Shown here one piece after another: positions 25,204 to 34,114 of a DNA stretch of 64,000 nucleotides. How positions within the stretch are numbered: the stretch's first letter is position 1; every line of letters starts with the position of its first letter. The stretch covers positions 3,596,001 through 3,660,000 of the forward strand of contig NZ_JBBOBR010000001.1 in NCBI RefSeq assembly GCF_038002165.1, given 5' to 3'. A model generated the notes under the pieces. The model had not been told where the DNA came from, did no database searches, and worked only from the letters and a program-made list of their open reading frames with translations. The position numbers and the translations under genes were made by a program. Source of the DNA: Cytobacillus sp. FSL H8-0458 (GTDB taxonomy: Bacteria; Bacillota; Bacilli; Bacillales; Cytobacillaceae).

Positions 25204-25589
25204 CTAATTATTCAAATCAAAAAGCCCCGGCGCATGCTCATTTGGCATGTCAGGCATTACAGGAACAGGATAGCCTTTCGGCGGTTCTACCACAACAAGT
25301 TCTCCGTCATTTCTGCTTGGAGTTTTACCCTGGAAGGCTTCACCAATCCGGGTATCATCCAGCCTGAAATTAAACTGTGCATTATGGAAGCCCATCTCCA
25401 CATATTTACGGCACTCAGGGTATTTATTGCTCCCCCTCTGAAATTCGCAATCTGGAATGAGAACTGCATCATCGTCAGATTTCGGCAAACTTTTCGCCCA
25501 ATGCCTCCTGCAGCACTCTCACCGCATGCGGATCCAGGTACAATCATATTGATTAAATCTTCTTTATATAAAAGTACATAGATCATCAA
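25204..25589 (-). pseudogene. Manganese catalase remnant
   Basis: Pieces in different frames resemble Mn-catalases (YdbD/CotJC type). The N-terminal piece reads LDPHAVRVLQEALGEKFAEI in one frame and MMQFSFQIANFRG in another. The C-terminal tail reads NAQFNFRLDDTRIGEAFQG, then VVVEPPKGYPVPVMPDMP and EHAPGLFDLNN. Intact proteins are about 270-300 residues; here only about 128 codons remain. The central four-helix bundle with most manganese ligands is deleted and at least two frameshifts are present. No function is expected. Confidence 0.7.
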
Positions 25590-25825
25590 TATCCTTTAAC
25601 TAAGCATTCTAAACTGCAATGCCTGACCGGCGGTCTATTATTCATCCCGGATTGATGTTCCAGAACACATTTTTTTGGACAAGCAAGACCTTGCATTAAT
25701 GTCCCTAAGAAAGACAATGTGACAGTAAGCCAGCCCACATTCGCAGAGCACTTTCCTTTTAACAAGTATTAACTTGTCGGATTCATAGTCGCCATGACCA
25801 CATAATCTTGCCCGATCTAATCCCT

Positions 25826-27031
25826 TCATCGTTCTAAATAAACGGGCGGCTGCACTCTTCTGCAAAAAAAGATACCGTCATAATGCTTCTGAGGATAAAT
25901 GGAAATCGGCAGCTGCCCCATCATCCCTGCTTCAAGGAGCTGCCATCTCCGCTTCATCCAATTTCGTTCCGGAAGCCCCTTGTCACACAAGGGCACAAAG
26001 CTGTCATGTCCGCAAGCCTCCATAAACAAACTTTCAAGGTGCTTACTTTTAGAGGCATTAATAGAAAAGTGAACTCTTAGCAGAGAAGCAAACTCACCCG
26101 CTCCTGCATAAAATCCTACTGAATAAACTTGATCATTATATTTGCTATCGGATAGGAGCTGTCCGACAGTCGTAATTCCCAAAAGTCCTGAAGTCAGTGT
26201 TTTGCTTTTTCTAATATGAAAATTATGAGCCCAGACAATGACCTTCTCTCTCTTGAAAAACTCATCCAGCAGCCACTGCAGATTCCCGAACATATACGTT
26301 CCTCTCATGGTTCCGGAGACAATCCAGCTTTTTGTATTGATTTCCAGCCACTTCAGACGATTTTTCAGCCCCTGTTCAATAACCTTCATGATCTCTTCTC
26401 TTTCCAGATCAGCTTCACTCACCCTGCCCGCAAAAAGCTCCAGGCATGATTGATATAAAGCCATGCACATTCGCACCTTTTCTTTGATCACTTTTGGTAT
26501 TTTGGCTTGTCCTCTAATCTCCTCATCTATTTCAAAGAATACGGTTTCTGCCCGATTGATTGAAGAAACAATTTCTTCTTCAGTGTGGAGCCAGAGCCAG
26601 TCCAGCATCCTATGGGATACCTGCTGATATGAGGGCTGAATATCCATTCCTGAAATATGAAGGCCTTCTGCCCAGGACTCCTGAAATAAAGGAAGCATCT
26701 CTTCGTTATGAAAAATATCAAGAAGACTGTGCTGAATTTGTTCTTTAGCAGGCAGGCCTTTCAGAAGTCTTCTGCTTAATACCGCTTCAAGCAAGCCGCT
26801 CTCCAATACAACAGCATTAAATCCATGGACCTTATGCAAATACTTAATCATATTCACTTTGGTTCTATAAAAATCTCCGATTCCATGGCTGCTCTCTCCC
26901 AGCAGAACAATCCTTTTCCCCTCAACATATGGATCCATACAGGAGAAACCATGTGGATCCGTTATTTCACAGCTTTTGCCGGCTATTTGATCTATCCAAA
27001 GTGATTTTGTTTTTCGTGTAATGAAATTCAT
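25826..27031 (-). CDS. Erythromycin esterase family protein
   Basis: 401 aa from ATG 27031 with GGAGG 7 bp upstream. Family motifs are IVLLGESSHGIGDFYRTKVNMIKYL near residue 40 (catalytic Glu and His), FNAVVLESG, and VIVWAHNFHIRKSK near 270 with the second conserved His. EreA/EreB hydrolyse the macrolactone ring; other members of the superfamily act on unrelated esters, so resistance is not certain. Its proximity to an exporter with a macrolide-type leader makes macrolide hydrolysis more likely. Confidence 0.82.
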   Translation of the reverse strand: MNFITRKTKSLWIDQIAGKSCEITDPHGFSCMDPYVEGKRIVLLGESSHGIGDFYRTKVNMIKYLHKVHGFNAVVLESGLLEAVLSRRLLKGLPAKEQIQHSLLDIFHNEEMLPLFQESWAEGLHISGMDIQPSYQQVSHRMLDWLWLHTEEEIVSSINRAETVFFEIDEEIRGQAKIPKVIKEKVRMCMALYQSCLELFAGRVSEADLEREEIMKVIEQGLKNRLKWLEINTKSWIVSGTMRGTYMFGNLQWLLDEFFKREKVIVWAHNFHIRKSKTLTSGLLGITTVGQLLSDSKYNDQVYSVGFYAGAGEFASLLRVHFSINASKSKHLESLFMEACGHDSFVPLCDKGLPERNWMKRRWQLLEAGMMGQLPISIYPQKHYDGIFFCRRVQPPVYLER

Positions 27032-27186
27032 AAAGAAGCCTCCAACTTTCCTCTTGGGTCCCAAAACTATATTTATTAGTACGATTTGGAAATAAATCGG
27101 TTTCATCTATTCATATATTTGGCAAAAGGATCCTTCGAAAAGGTAAAATAAACTGAATCCATTCGGAGAAGAAACGGGGAGACTTT

Positions 27187-27510
27187 ATGAATGCCTATGT
27201 ACTTTTAGCGTTAGCCATTATAAGTGAAGTGTTTGGCAGCTCCTTGCTTAAAGCAGCAGACGGATTTAAAAAGCTCCTGCCATCCCTTGGAGTAATCATT
27301 GGATACAGTGTCGCTTTTTACACCCTTTCTTTATCGTTAAAAACGCTGCCTCTCGGCGTAGCCTATGCGATCTGGGCAGGCCTCGGGACTGTGCTGACAG
27401 CCTTAGTGGGGATCTTTATCTACAAAGAGAATGTAAGTGGCAAAAAGCTTCTGGGATTGGCTTTTATAGTTTGCGGAGTCATTTTATTGAATAGTGGCGG
27501 GGGCCATTAA
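27187..27510 (+). CDS. SMR family efflux subunit, first of a pair
   Basis: 107 aa, four TM helices, with the small multidrug resistance signature: ISEVFGSSLLKAADGF places the essential membrane Glu at about 13. GVAYAIWAGLGTVLTALVG is the conserved TM3 motif. It opens a two-gene operon whose second ATG follows one base after this stop. Paired SMR proteins such as EbrAB or YkkCD work as heterodimers that export cationic compounds by proton exchange. The length fits EbrA-like subunits; which named pair it matches best needs alignment. Confidence 0.9.
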   Translation: MNAYVLLALAIISEVFGSSLLKAADGFKKLLPSLGVIIGYSVAFYTLSLSLKTLPLGVAYAIWAGLGTVLTALVGIFIYKENVSGKKLLGLAFIVCGVILLNSGGGH

Positions 27511-27511
27511 T

Positions 27512-27859
27512 ATGAAGGGATATTTTTATTTAACAATCTCAATCGCTGGAGAGATTTTTGCCACTACCATGCTCAAATTGTCAGATGGATTAACCGTGCT
27601 GCTTCCAACTGCAGGAGTTGCCTTTGGCTATGCACTCTCATTTTATTGCTTATCATTATGTCTTAAAACCGTTCCATTAAGTCTGGCCTATGCCATTTGG
27701 TCGGGAGCAGGAACAGCGTTAACAGCGTTGATAGGTGCCATACTGTGGGGAGAGGCATTCAGCAGCCTCAAGATACTGGGAATCATACTGATTATCGGCG
27801 GAATACTCGCATTGAATTCTTCCAGCAGTGAAGAAACGGCAAAAGAGCCTTCACGTTAG
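27512..27859 (+). CDS. SMR family efflux subunit, second of a pair
   Basis: 115 aa; ATG 27512 begins one base after the preceding stop, so translation is coupled. SIAGEIFATTMLKLSDGL holds the essential Glu near 13 and SLAYAIWSGAGTALTALIGAILWGE the TM3 signature. The charged tail SSSEETAKEPSR is longer than in the partner, as in asymmetric SMR pairs. The gene overlaps its own terminator. Substrate unknown; quaternary cations or guanidinium-like compounds are typical. Confidence 0.9.
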   Translation: MKGYFYLTISIAGEIFATTMLKLSDGLTVLLPTAGVAFGYALSFYCLSLCLKTVPLSLAYAIWSGAGTALTALIGAILWGEAFSSLKILGIILIIGGILALNSSSSEETAKEPSR

Positions 27860-27868
27860 GGCTCTTTT
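27841..27868 (+). terminator. Terminator of the SMR operon
   Basis: AAAAGAGCC / GGCTCTTTT stem with CT tail; the stop codon of the second SMR gene lies inside the hairpin. Confidence 0.75.
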
Positions 27869-27907
27869 CTGTTCCATGACTTATCTTCATTTATTGCATT
27901 CCTCTCA

Positions 27908-28747
27908 TTAAATATCCTTCAAGGCCCTCAATGTCTTATCCCGAATCTGAACACGATTAACATAATCCTTTGCAACAAGTTCTGTATACAGCAAGTCAAA
28001 GAGCAGGAAGAGCGGAAGCGTTGGAGAAATATTCTGGCCCATATGCATACTGCTTTTACTCATAACCAGAAGGGATAGATCTGCCAGCCGGGAGAGTTCG
28101 GATGTTTTCTCACTTGTGATGGCAAGGACTGACGCACCTTGCTTCTTAGCAATTTTAACAGCGTCGATTATTTCTTTTGTTTTCCCTGAAACAGAAATGC
28201 CAATGACAAGGTTTCTGTCTGAGCTTAATGCTGCATCCATCACAGCTTGATGAGGGTCTGTAATCGACTCAACCTGGATTCCAATCCGGAAAAACTTCCA
28301 TTTAAACTCCTGTGCTGCAATCCCTGAGTTGCCGATGCCATATACATGCACTTTCTCTGCTTCCGTTAAAAGGGAAACAGCTTGCTGAATATCAAAATAA
28401 GTCATTTTTCGAAAAGTCGTTTCGATGATCTCCAAATGATTTTGATAAAGATTGGAAAAATAATCAATCTCCTTAATATCACTGGACACAGTCGGTTTGT
28501 TCGTTAAATCGATATATCTTTTTAATTCATACTTAAATTCATTAAAACCTGTAAAAGAGATTTTCTGACAAAAACGGGTGATTGTAGCTGGGGAAATATG
28601 AATTTTTTTAGCGATTTGATTAATCGACATTTGGCTGATTTCATCAGGATTTTCAATTATATACTTTGCTAATTCCGACTCTGATATTGTGAATTTTTCC
28701 ATCGTGCAGGCTATGCCATGCAGAAGATTCTCACCGAGATATTCCAT
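27908..28747 (-). CDS. MurR/RpiR family transcriptional regulator
   Basis: 279 aa. An N-terminal HTH_6 domain (SINQIAKKIHISPATITRFCQKISFTGFNEFKYEL, about 41-75) is followed by a SIS sugar-phosphate isomerase domain (VHVYGIGNSGIAAQEF, then ISVSGKTKEIIDAVKIAKKQGA). Such regulators sense phosphosugars. Its neighbour NanE and PTS genes point to N-acetylmannosamine-6-P or GlcNAc-6-P as signal. It has its own leader and a terminator separates it from nanE. A matching dyad operator is seen upstream of the PTS gene. Confidence 0.9.
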   Translation of the reverse strand: MEYLGENLLHGIACTMEKFTISESELAKYIIENPDEISQMSINQIAKKIHISPATITRFCQKISFTGFNEFKYELKRYIDLTNKPTVSSDIKEIDYFSNLYQNHLEIIETTFRKMTYFDIQQAVSLLTEAEKVHVYGIGNSGIAAQEFKWKFFRIGIQVESITDPHQAVMDAALSSDRNLVIGISVSGKTKEIIDAVKIAKKQGASVLAITSEKTSELSRLADLSLLVMSKSSMHMGQNISPTLPLFLLFDLLYTELVAKDYVNRVQIRDKTLRALKDI

Positions 28748-28861
28748 ATTCTATCTCCTTTTTAAATAATCCATAGGCCCATTATACAAGATGTTGACCT
28801 TATTTTTATTCAAAGGGCAGAAAACTATGAAATATCTATAACTTTTTTCACTAAAGCAAAA

Positions 28862-28903
28862 AGCTGAAAACAGCACAGTCAGAAGACTAAGCTATTTTCA
28901 GCT
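28862..28903 (-). terminator. Terminator of the PTS-nanE operon
   Basis: AGCTGAAAA / TTTTCAGCT stem with a structured loop (AGTC...GACT), followed by TTTTTGC on the minus strand. Confidence 0.65.
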
Positions 28904-28908
28904 GATTT

Positions 28909-29601
28909 TTATTTTTTAATAGCATCTACAAATCTTTTCGTGATGATCTGAGGTCTGGTTATCGCACCGCCAACCACAACCGAGTGAACATGAAAGTCCA
29001 GTACTGAACGGGCAATATCCGGAGTTGAAACATTTCCTTCAGCTATAACCTTAGCATGCTTCACTTCTTTGACGATTTGTTTAATAACGGTGTAGTCATG
29101 ATCATCGATTTTCAAACCGTTTGTCTCTTCTGTATATCCGTATAATGTCGGTGCGACAATATCGAATCCGAGCTCATCGGCAAATATGGCTTCTTCTACT
29201 GAAGAGACATCGCCCATCAGCAGTATATCTGGATACTTTGATCTTACATCCTGATAAAACGATTTCAGATCCCTTCCATCCGGACGAATCCGGTTGGTTG
29301 CATCTGTTGCAATAATTTCGGCACCTGTCTCAGCTAAGGCATCGATCTCTTTCATCGTAGGTGTAATAAAGACAGAATGGTCTTTGTATACCTGTTTAAT
29401 GATGCCAATTACAGGAAGATCCACTTGTTTTTTTATTTCCTTAATATCAGGGACAGAGTTGGCACGAATGCCAGCTGCTCCTCCCTCTTTTGCAGCCAAT
29501 GCCATACGTCCCATAATGAACGAGCTATGAAGAGGTTCTCCTTCTAAAGCCTGGCAGGAAACAATTAGCCCGTTTTTGATCTGTTTCAGCACTTGATGCA
29601 T
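28909..29601 (-). CDS. nanE: N-acetylmannosamine-6-phosphate 2-epimerase
   Basis: 230 aa TIM-barrel epimerase converting ManNAc-6-P to GlcNAc-6-P. Motifs include GLIVSCQALEGEPLHS with substrate-contact residues, AAGIRANSVPDI, and VIGIIKQ (catalytic Lys about 68). ADLGFDIVAPTLYGYT-like and AEGNVSTPDIA follow, then the phosphate loop VVGGAITRP. It sits 24 bp after the PTS permease gene. Product GlcNAc-6-P would enter the divergently encoded NagA/NagB pathway. No sialic acid lyase is present in the window, so ManNAc or GlcNAc uptake by the PTS is the likely source. Confidence 0.95.
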   Translation of the reverse strand: MHQVLKQIKNGLIVSCQALEGEPLHSSFIMGRMALAAKEGGAAGIRANSVPDIKEIKKQVDLPVIGIIKQVYKDHSVFITPTMKEIDALAETGAEIIATDATNRIRPDGRDLKSFYQDVRSKYPDILLMGDVSSVEEAIFADELGFDIVAPTLYGYTEETNGLKIDDHDYTVIKQIVKEVKHAKVIAEGNVSTPDIARSVLDFHVHSVVVGGAITRPQIITKRFVDAIKK

Positions 29602-29625
29602 TTAAAAACACGTCCTTATTATTTA

Positions 29626-31158
29626 TTACTGACCTAGATACTCTTCTATTTCGTTTTTAACAATGGTGACTTGTGGTCCATAAATAATTTGAACACCCGT
29701 TCCTTTTTGCACAATTCCTTTTGATCCAGTCTGTTTAATGATATCCTCTTTTACCATGGAATCATCTTTAACAGTTACCCGGAGACGAGTCGCACAGCAA
29801 TCAACAATATCAATATTATTTATTCCGCCCAATCCTTCTACAATTGTTTTGGCACGGTCTGTAGCTGAAACTTGCTCTGCTGCCTGTTCTTCGTCTTCAC
29901 GTCCAAGAACTTTGAAGTTCTTTTTTCTGATTAAGAATTTAAAGGTAAAGTAGTATAGGAAGAACCACGGAATCCCTACCATTAATACATATGGCCAATT
30001 TGTTTTATCGGCACCTTGAAGAATTCCAAATAAAATGAAATCAATAAATCCGCCTGAGAAGGTTTGACCAACAGTAATATTGAAAATGTCTGCCATCATA
30101 AAAGCAAAACCATCAAAAATAGCATGCACTAAATAAAGAAGAGGCGCCACAAATAAGAAGCTGAATTCAAGCGGTTCTGTGATACCAGTCAGGAATGATG
30201 TCAACGCTGCCGAAAGCAAAATACCTGCTACCACTTTTCTGTTTTTCTTTTTAGAGCAATGGTAGATGGCCAATGCAGCTCCCGGCAGGCCAAACATCAT
30301 TGTAATAAAACGGCCTGACATAAATCTGGATACCCCTTCGTAATATTGTTCAGTCGATGGGTCACCCAATTGCGCAAAAAAGATATTTTGTGTACCGCTG
30401 ACTAATTTTCCGCCAATCTCGAGTGTCCCGCCAAGAGCGGTTTGCCAGAAAGGAAGGTAGAAAATATGGTGCAGGCCAAGCGGTCCAAGCATACGCAAAA
30501 TAAATCCATAGAACAGGGTTCCAATTTCCCCGGTGCCTGTAACCACTGATCCCAGCCCATTGATTAATGCCTGGAAATAAGGCCATATCAAAAATAGAAT
30601 CGCTCCTACAAAAATTGAAGCAAATGAAACGACTATAGGAATAAAGCGGGATCCCCCAAAAAATCCTAACACTTGAGGCAGCTGAATTTTATTGTATTTG
30701 TTATGAAGTGCAGCTGCTGCAATCCCGACGATAATCCCGCCAAATACACCCGTTTCCAAAGTCTGAATCCCTACTGCCATCCCTTGACCGGCTCCTGCCA
30801 GATTATCCTTCGCCAGGTCTCCGGTTAAAGATAGCAGTGCACTGATTGTACTATTCATAACAAAATATCCAATCATGGCTGCTAACCCAGCTGTTGCTTT
30901 ATCTGAACGGGCTAAACCTATCGCTACCCCGACTGCAAATATAATCGGCAAGTTGGCAAATACGATTGAACCTGCGGAACTCATTATTAAAAAAATGGCC
31001 TGTAGCCAACTGATATCTAAAAAAGGATATGCTGAAACTGTATTCGGGTTGGACAGCGCTCCGCCTATTCCTAATAACAAGCCTGCTGCCGGTAAAACCG
31101 CAATAGGCAGCATGAATGATTTACCAAATTGCTGTGCTTTTTCAAAAGCTTTTTTCAT
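29626..31158 (-). CDS. PTS system EIICB, glucose/N-acetylglucosamine family
   Basis: 510 aa. The EIIC domain (about 1-400) has the glucose-superfamily opening SFMLPIAVLPAAGLLLGIGGAL and the substrate motif GITEPLEFSFLF near 330. An EIIB domain (about 430-510) carries the phosphocysteine motif DIVDCCATRLRV. No EIIA domain is fused, so a separate EIIA is needed. Being cotranscribed with nanE and opposite nagAB, it most likely imports N-acetylmannosamine or GlcNAc as the 6-phosphate. Expression is likely controlled by the RpiR regulator via the dyad upstream. Confidence 0.9.
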   Translation of the reverse strand: MKKAFEKAQQFGKSFMLPIAVLPAAGLLLGIGGALSNPNTVSAYPFLDISWLQAIFLIMSSAGSIVFANLPIIFAVGVAIGLARSDKATAGLAAMIGYFVMNSTISALLSLTGDLAKDNLAGAGQGMAVGIQTLETGVFGGIIVGIAAAALHNKYNKIQLPQVLGFFGGSRFIPIVVSFASIFVGAILFLIWPYFQALINGLGSVVTGTGEIGTLFYGFILRMLGPLGLHHIFYLPFWQTALGGTLEIGGKLVSGTQNIFFAQLGDPSTEQYYEGVSRFMSGRFITMMFGLPGAALAIYHCSKKKNRKVVAGILLSAALTSFLTGITEPLEFSFLFVAPLLYLVHAIFDGFAFMMADIFNITVGQTFSGGFIDFILFGILQGADKTNWPYVLMVGIPWFFLYYFTFKFLIRKKNFKVLGREDEEQAAEQVSATDRAKTIVEGLGGINNIDIVDCCATRLRVTVKDDSMVKEDIIKQTGSKGIVQKGTGVQIIYGPQVTIVKNEIEEYLGQ

Positions 31159-31215
31159 TGATGTTGACCCCCTTTATCTTGATGAGAAATCTTGTTGCTT
31201 TGCCCTCCTGTCCGT

Positions 31216-31265
31216 ATCATATATTCGCAGCTGCCAAAATTCAATGAGGTTGAAATCGGTTTCAA
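31216..31265 (-). promoter_or_regulatory. PTS-nanE promoter with TTGAAA dyad operator
   Basis: On the minus strand TTGAAT (31239-31244) and TATGAT (31216-31221) are 17 bp apart. Six bp upstream of the -35 lies the perfect palindrome TTGAAA-TCGG-TTTCAA (31250-31265), a shape typical of RpiR-family operators. Binding by the regulator at 27.9 kb is inferred. Confidence 0.55.
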
Positions 31266-31471
31266 TTCTTTTCATCAATTCCCCGGGAACACTGAAAACA
31301 CGTTCAAATTAGAGTATGTGTCTACTTTTCATTCATTCCTGATAGTAGAATATTTACTGGAATGAAGAACCCGTCGCGGGAAAACGGAATGCTCTTGAAG
31401 CATTCGTTATTGAATACTATAGAGATTAGCGAGACTTAGCCAGCTGATCTGCAAAAAGGGAGTTGTTAACC

Positions 31472-32683
31472 TTGAAAGCTATCTTGCTTAAAGGAATGCA
31501 AATATATGCAGAAGACCAAAAGATTGAAGAAGGTTATATTCTATTGCAGGATCACCAGATAATCGGGATTGGGCCATCCACAGATTTGCCAGCATCTATG
31601 GGGGTTGAAGTGATGGAAGTTCCATCTTCCTTTCAGGCCATTCCCGGCTTAATTGATATTCATATCCATGGAGTAAATGGTGCTGATGTGATGGATGCCT
31701 CAGTGGAGGCATTAGAGACCATGTCTGACGCTCTTCCTAAAGAAGGAACAACCAGTTTCTTAGCCACTACAATGACTCAGAGCCAAGCAGCCATTGAAAA
31801 GGCTCTAATAAATGCTGGGAGCTATATACAGAAGTATCAGCCTCCCGGTAAAGCGGAAATCCTTGGCATCCACCTCGAAGGACCATATGTCAATAAGTCC
31901 AAAGCTGGCGCTCAGCCTGAGGAGTTCATTGTAAATTCCAGTATTGAGCAATTTAAAAAATGGAATAATCTCGCAAATAAAACGGTGAAAATTGTTACAC
32001 TGGCTCCTGAACAGCCAGGCGGCATGGAAATGGTGAAATACCTGGATGAACACAGCATTATTGCTTCTATCGGCCATTCCGATGCCACATATGAAGAAGT
32101 CTCCCAAGCTATTGAGGCTGGTGCTAAACACGTCACACATCTATTTAATCAAATGCGCGGCCTGCATCATCGGGAACCCGGTGTAGTGGGTGCTGCTTTG
32201 CTTCGCGAAGAATTAACAGCAGAATTAATCGCCGACGGTGTTCATGTACGTCCTGAAATGATGAAGCTTGCCTTTCAGCAAAAAGGCGAAAAAGAACTGA
32301 TTCTTATCACAGACGCCATGCGTGCCAAATGCATGAAAAATGGAATCTATGATCTTGGCGGACAGGCTGTAACGGTTGAAGACGGGAAGGCTGTTTTACA
32401 GGATGGGACCCTCGCAGGGAGCATTCTAAAACTCGGAAATGCAATGAAAAATATGATGGCTTTCACGGGCTGTTCACTTGAAGATGCAATCCAAATGGCT
32501 TCTGTAAATCCGGCTAAGCAGTTAAATGTCATTGATCGCAAAGGAACCCTTAGCATTGGAAAAGATGCGGATATCGTGATATTGGATGAGCAGCTTGAAG
32601 TAGCCATGACATTTTGCCGCGGAGAGCTTGCCTATCATCGAGGAGGAGACAGCAGTGAAAATCTTACAAGCAAAAAATTATGA
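31472..32683 (+). CDS. nagA: N-acetylglucosamine-6-phosphate deacetylase
   Basis: 403 aa from TTG 31472, 9 bp after GGGAG; the TTG at 31463 overlaps that site. NagA removes acetate from GlcNAc-6-P to give glucosamine-6-P. Metal and substrate motifs: IDIHIHGVNG (H64, H66), HLEGPYVNKSKAGAQ (Glu about 128), IGHSDAT (His about 195), HLFNQM (about 216), and LITDAMRA with catalytic Asp near 274. It overlaps nagB by 29 bp, so the two are translated together. It is divergent from the PTS-nanE operon that supplies its substrate. Confidence 0.95.
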   Translation: MKAILLKGMQIYAEDQKIEEGYILLQDHQIIGIGPSTDLPASMGVEVMEVPSSFQAIPGLIDIHIHGVNGADVMDASVEALETMSDALPKEGTTSFLATTMTQSQAAIEKALINAGSYIQKYQPPGKAEILGIHLEGPYVNKSKAGAQPEEFIVNSSIEQFKKWNNLANKTVKIVTLAPEQPGGMEMVKYLDEHSIIASIGHSDATYEEVSQAIEAGAKHVTHLFNQMRGLHHREPGVVGAALLREELTAELIADGVHVRPEMMKLAFQQKGEKELILITDAMRAKCMKNGIYDLGGQAVTVEDGKAVLQDGTLAGSILKLGNAMKNMMAFTGCSLEDAIQMASVNPAKQLNVIDRKGTLSIGKDADIVILDEQLEVAMTFCRGELAYHRGGDSSENLTSKKL

Positions 32684-33386
32684 TGAAATGAGTCAAAAAG
32701 CAGCGGAATTTTTAATCGAAAGAGTTCGCCGCAGCCCTGATATTAAGCTGGGATTGGCAACAGGCGGTACCCCAGTTGGATTATATGATCGATTGATAGA
32801 CGATCATCAAAAGAAGCATACATCCTACAGGGACGTAACAACATTTAATCTGGATGAATATTTGGGGCTTTCTGGTACAGACCCGAATAGTTACCGTTAT
32901 TTTATGGACAAGCATTTATTTAATCATATTGATATTCAAAAGGAGAATACTCATGTTCCTTCTGGCGATAAAATCAATCCCCAGCAGCAATGCAGGGACT
33001 ACGAATATCTGATAAAGAGACATGGAGGCATTGACCTTCAAGTTCTGGGCATCGGCAGCAACGGCCATATCGGCTTTAATGAACCAGGGACATCCTTTGA
33101 CTCCGAAACACATATAGTCGAATTAACACCTTCCACACGCAAAGCCAATGCAAGATATTTTAACAGCATGAATGAAGTTCCCTCTCATGCCATTACCATG
33201 GGAATTACGAGCATTATGCGCAGCAGGGAAATACTATTGCTTGTCTCGGGAGATGCCAAAAGTGCAGCTTTAGAGCAGCTCTTGCAGGGAGAGGTAAACG
33301 AAAGCTTCCCAGCATCAATATTAAAAAAACACCCCGCTGTGACCATTATTGCAGACGAGGCGGCTTTAGGTAAAATCCTTGTTTAA
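32655..33386 (+). CDS. nagB: Glucosamine-6-phosphate deaminase
   Basis: 243 aa from GTG 32655 with AGGAGGAG 7 bp upstream; earlier in-frame starts have no such site. NagB converts glucosamine-6-P to fructose-6-P and ammonia. Motifs: GLATGGTPVGLYDRL (34-48), FNLDEYLGL with catalytic D67, and LGIGSNGHIGFNEPG (about 126-140) with the ring-opening His. TMGITSIM marks the C-terminal part. Length fits the short Gram-positive form. It forms an operon with nagA and feeds glycolysis. Confidence 0.95.
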   Translation: MKILQAKNYDEMSQKAAEFLIERVRRSPDIKLGLATGGTPVGLYDRLIDDHQKKHTSYRDVTTFNLDEYLGLSGTDPNSYRYFMDKHLFNHIDIQKENTHVPSGDKINPQQQCRDYEYLIKRHGGIDLQVLGIGSNGHIGFNEPGTSFDSETHIVELTPSTRKANARYFNSMNEVPSHAITMGITSIMRSREILLLVSGDAKSAALEQLLQGEVNESFPASILKKHPAVTIIADEAALGKILV

Positions 33387-33448
33387 ACTGCTCAGGATCG
33401 TTCCTTAGTAAATAAGGAGCAGAGTACACGACCAATTGGAACGGCATT

Positions 33449-33498
33449 AAAGAAGTTTTTCCTCACTTTGTATGAAGATGAAGGAAAAACTTCTTTTT
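33449..33498 (+). terminator. Terminator of nagA-nagB
   Basis: AAAGAAGTTTTTCCT / AGGAAAAACTTCTTT stem with TTATAT tail, about 65 bp after nagB. Confidence 0.75.
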
Positions 33499-33532
33499 AT
33501 ATAGAGAGATAACCAGACCCTAATCTCCTATT

Positions 33533-34087
33533 TCAATGGCGAAAAGTATGGATAGAATCAGTCTTGACTCGCCAAATCATATGATGAGCCCCTTCTCCCC
33601 AGTAATCATTTAACAGGTAGCCTGGTTCTCCAAATTTCTTTTTCCAGACTTTTTGGGAGTTTTTATATCCTGAATCCAAACAGAATTCATCTGCACCTAT
33701 ATTCTTTAAGGCCAAGATGATTGCATCTAATAATTGATTGCCTATGCCTTTTTTCTGATAGTCAGGATGCACGAATACCGTACCCACCTCATAAAGGCTT
33801 TTAAGTGCCTGGTCAGTACTTTTAATTATCAGCTCACTGGCTGGACCGTATTCTATTGATCCAACGATTTTATCTTCATTTAATGCAATTAGAAAATACC
33901 GATCTTTACCGCCGCTTTTCAAGTCCCGATTCAGGCAGTTTTCCTTGGCTTTAATTTCTTCCTCCATGTCTTCAAGCAAACCCCCAATACCTTCTTTTAG
34001 AAATGTATCGGTTATAACTATTCTAAAGAAATGGTTCAGATCTTTTACATCCTCTGCTGCTGGTCTTCTTATCATGACATTATTCAC
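33533..34087 (-). CDS. GNAT family N-acetyltransferase
   Basis: 184 aa. The acetyl-CoA binding motif A is GTVFVHPDYQKKGIGNQLLDAIILAL (about 102-127) with the Q-x-x-G-I-G pyrophosphate loop. It is preceded by KIVGSIEYG (motif D) and followed by CLDSGYKNSQKVWKKKFGEP (motif B). The acceptor substrate is unknown. The ATG follows GAAAGGAAGA. It ends beside a lipoprotein gene on the same strand, 27 bp away. Confidence 0.85.
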   Translation of the reverse strand: MNNVMIRRPAAEDVKDLNHFFRIVITDTFLKEGIGGLLEDMEEEIKAKENCLNRDLKSGGKDRYFLIALNEDKIVGSIEYGPASELIIKSTDQALKSLYEVGTVFVHPDYQKKGIGNQLLDAIILALKNIGADEFCLDSGYKNSQKVWKKKFGEPGYLLNDYWGEGAHHMIWRVKTDSIHTFRH

Positions 34088-34114
34088 TATATTCTTCCTT
34101 TCAAGGCAGACCTG

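Noticed and set aside
25638..25865. 75-codon minus-strand frame after the erythromycin esterase gene
   Set aside because: It starts inside the esterase frame, has no ribosome binding site apart from an ATGA overlap, and has unusual Cys/Arg-rich composition with no recognisable domain.
27107..27186. Guanidine riboswitch before the SMR pair
   Set aside because: Only 80 bp separate the divergent genes and no aptamer core was found.
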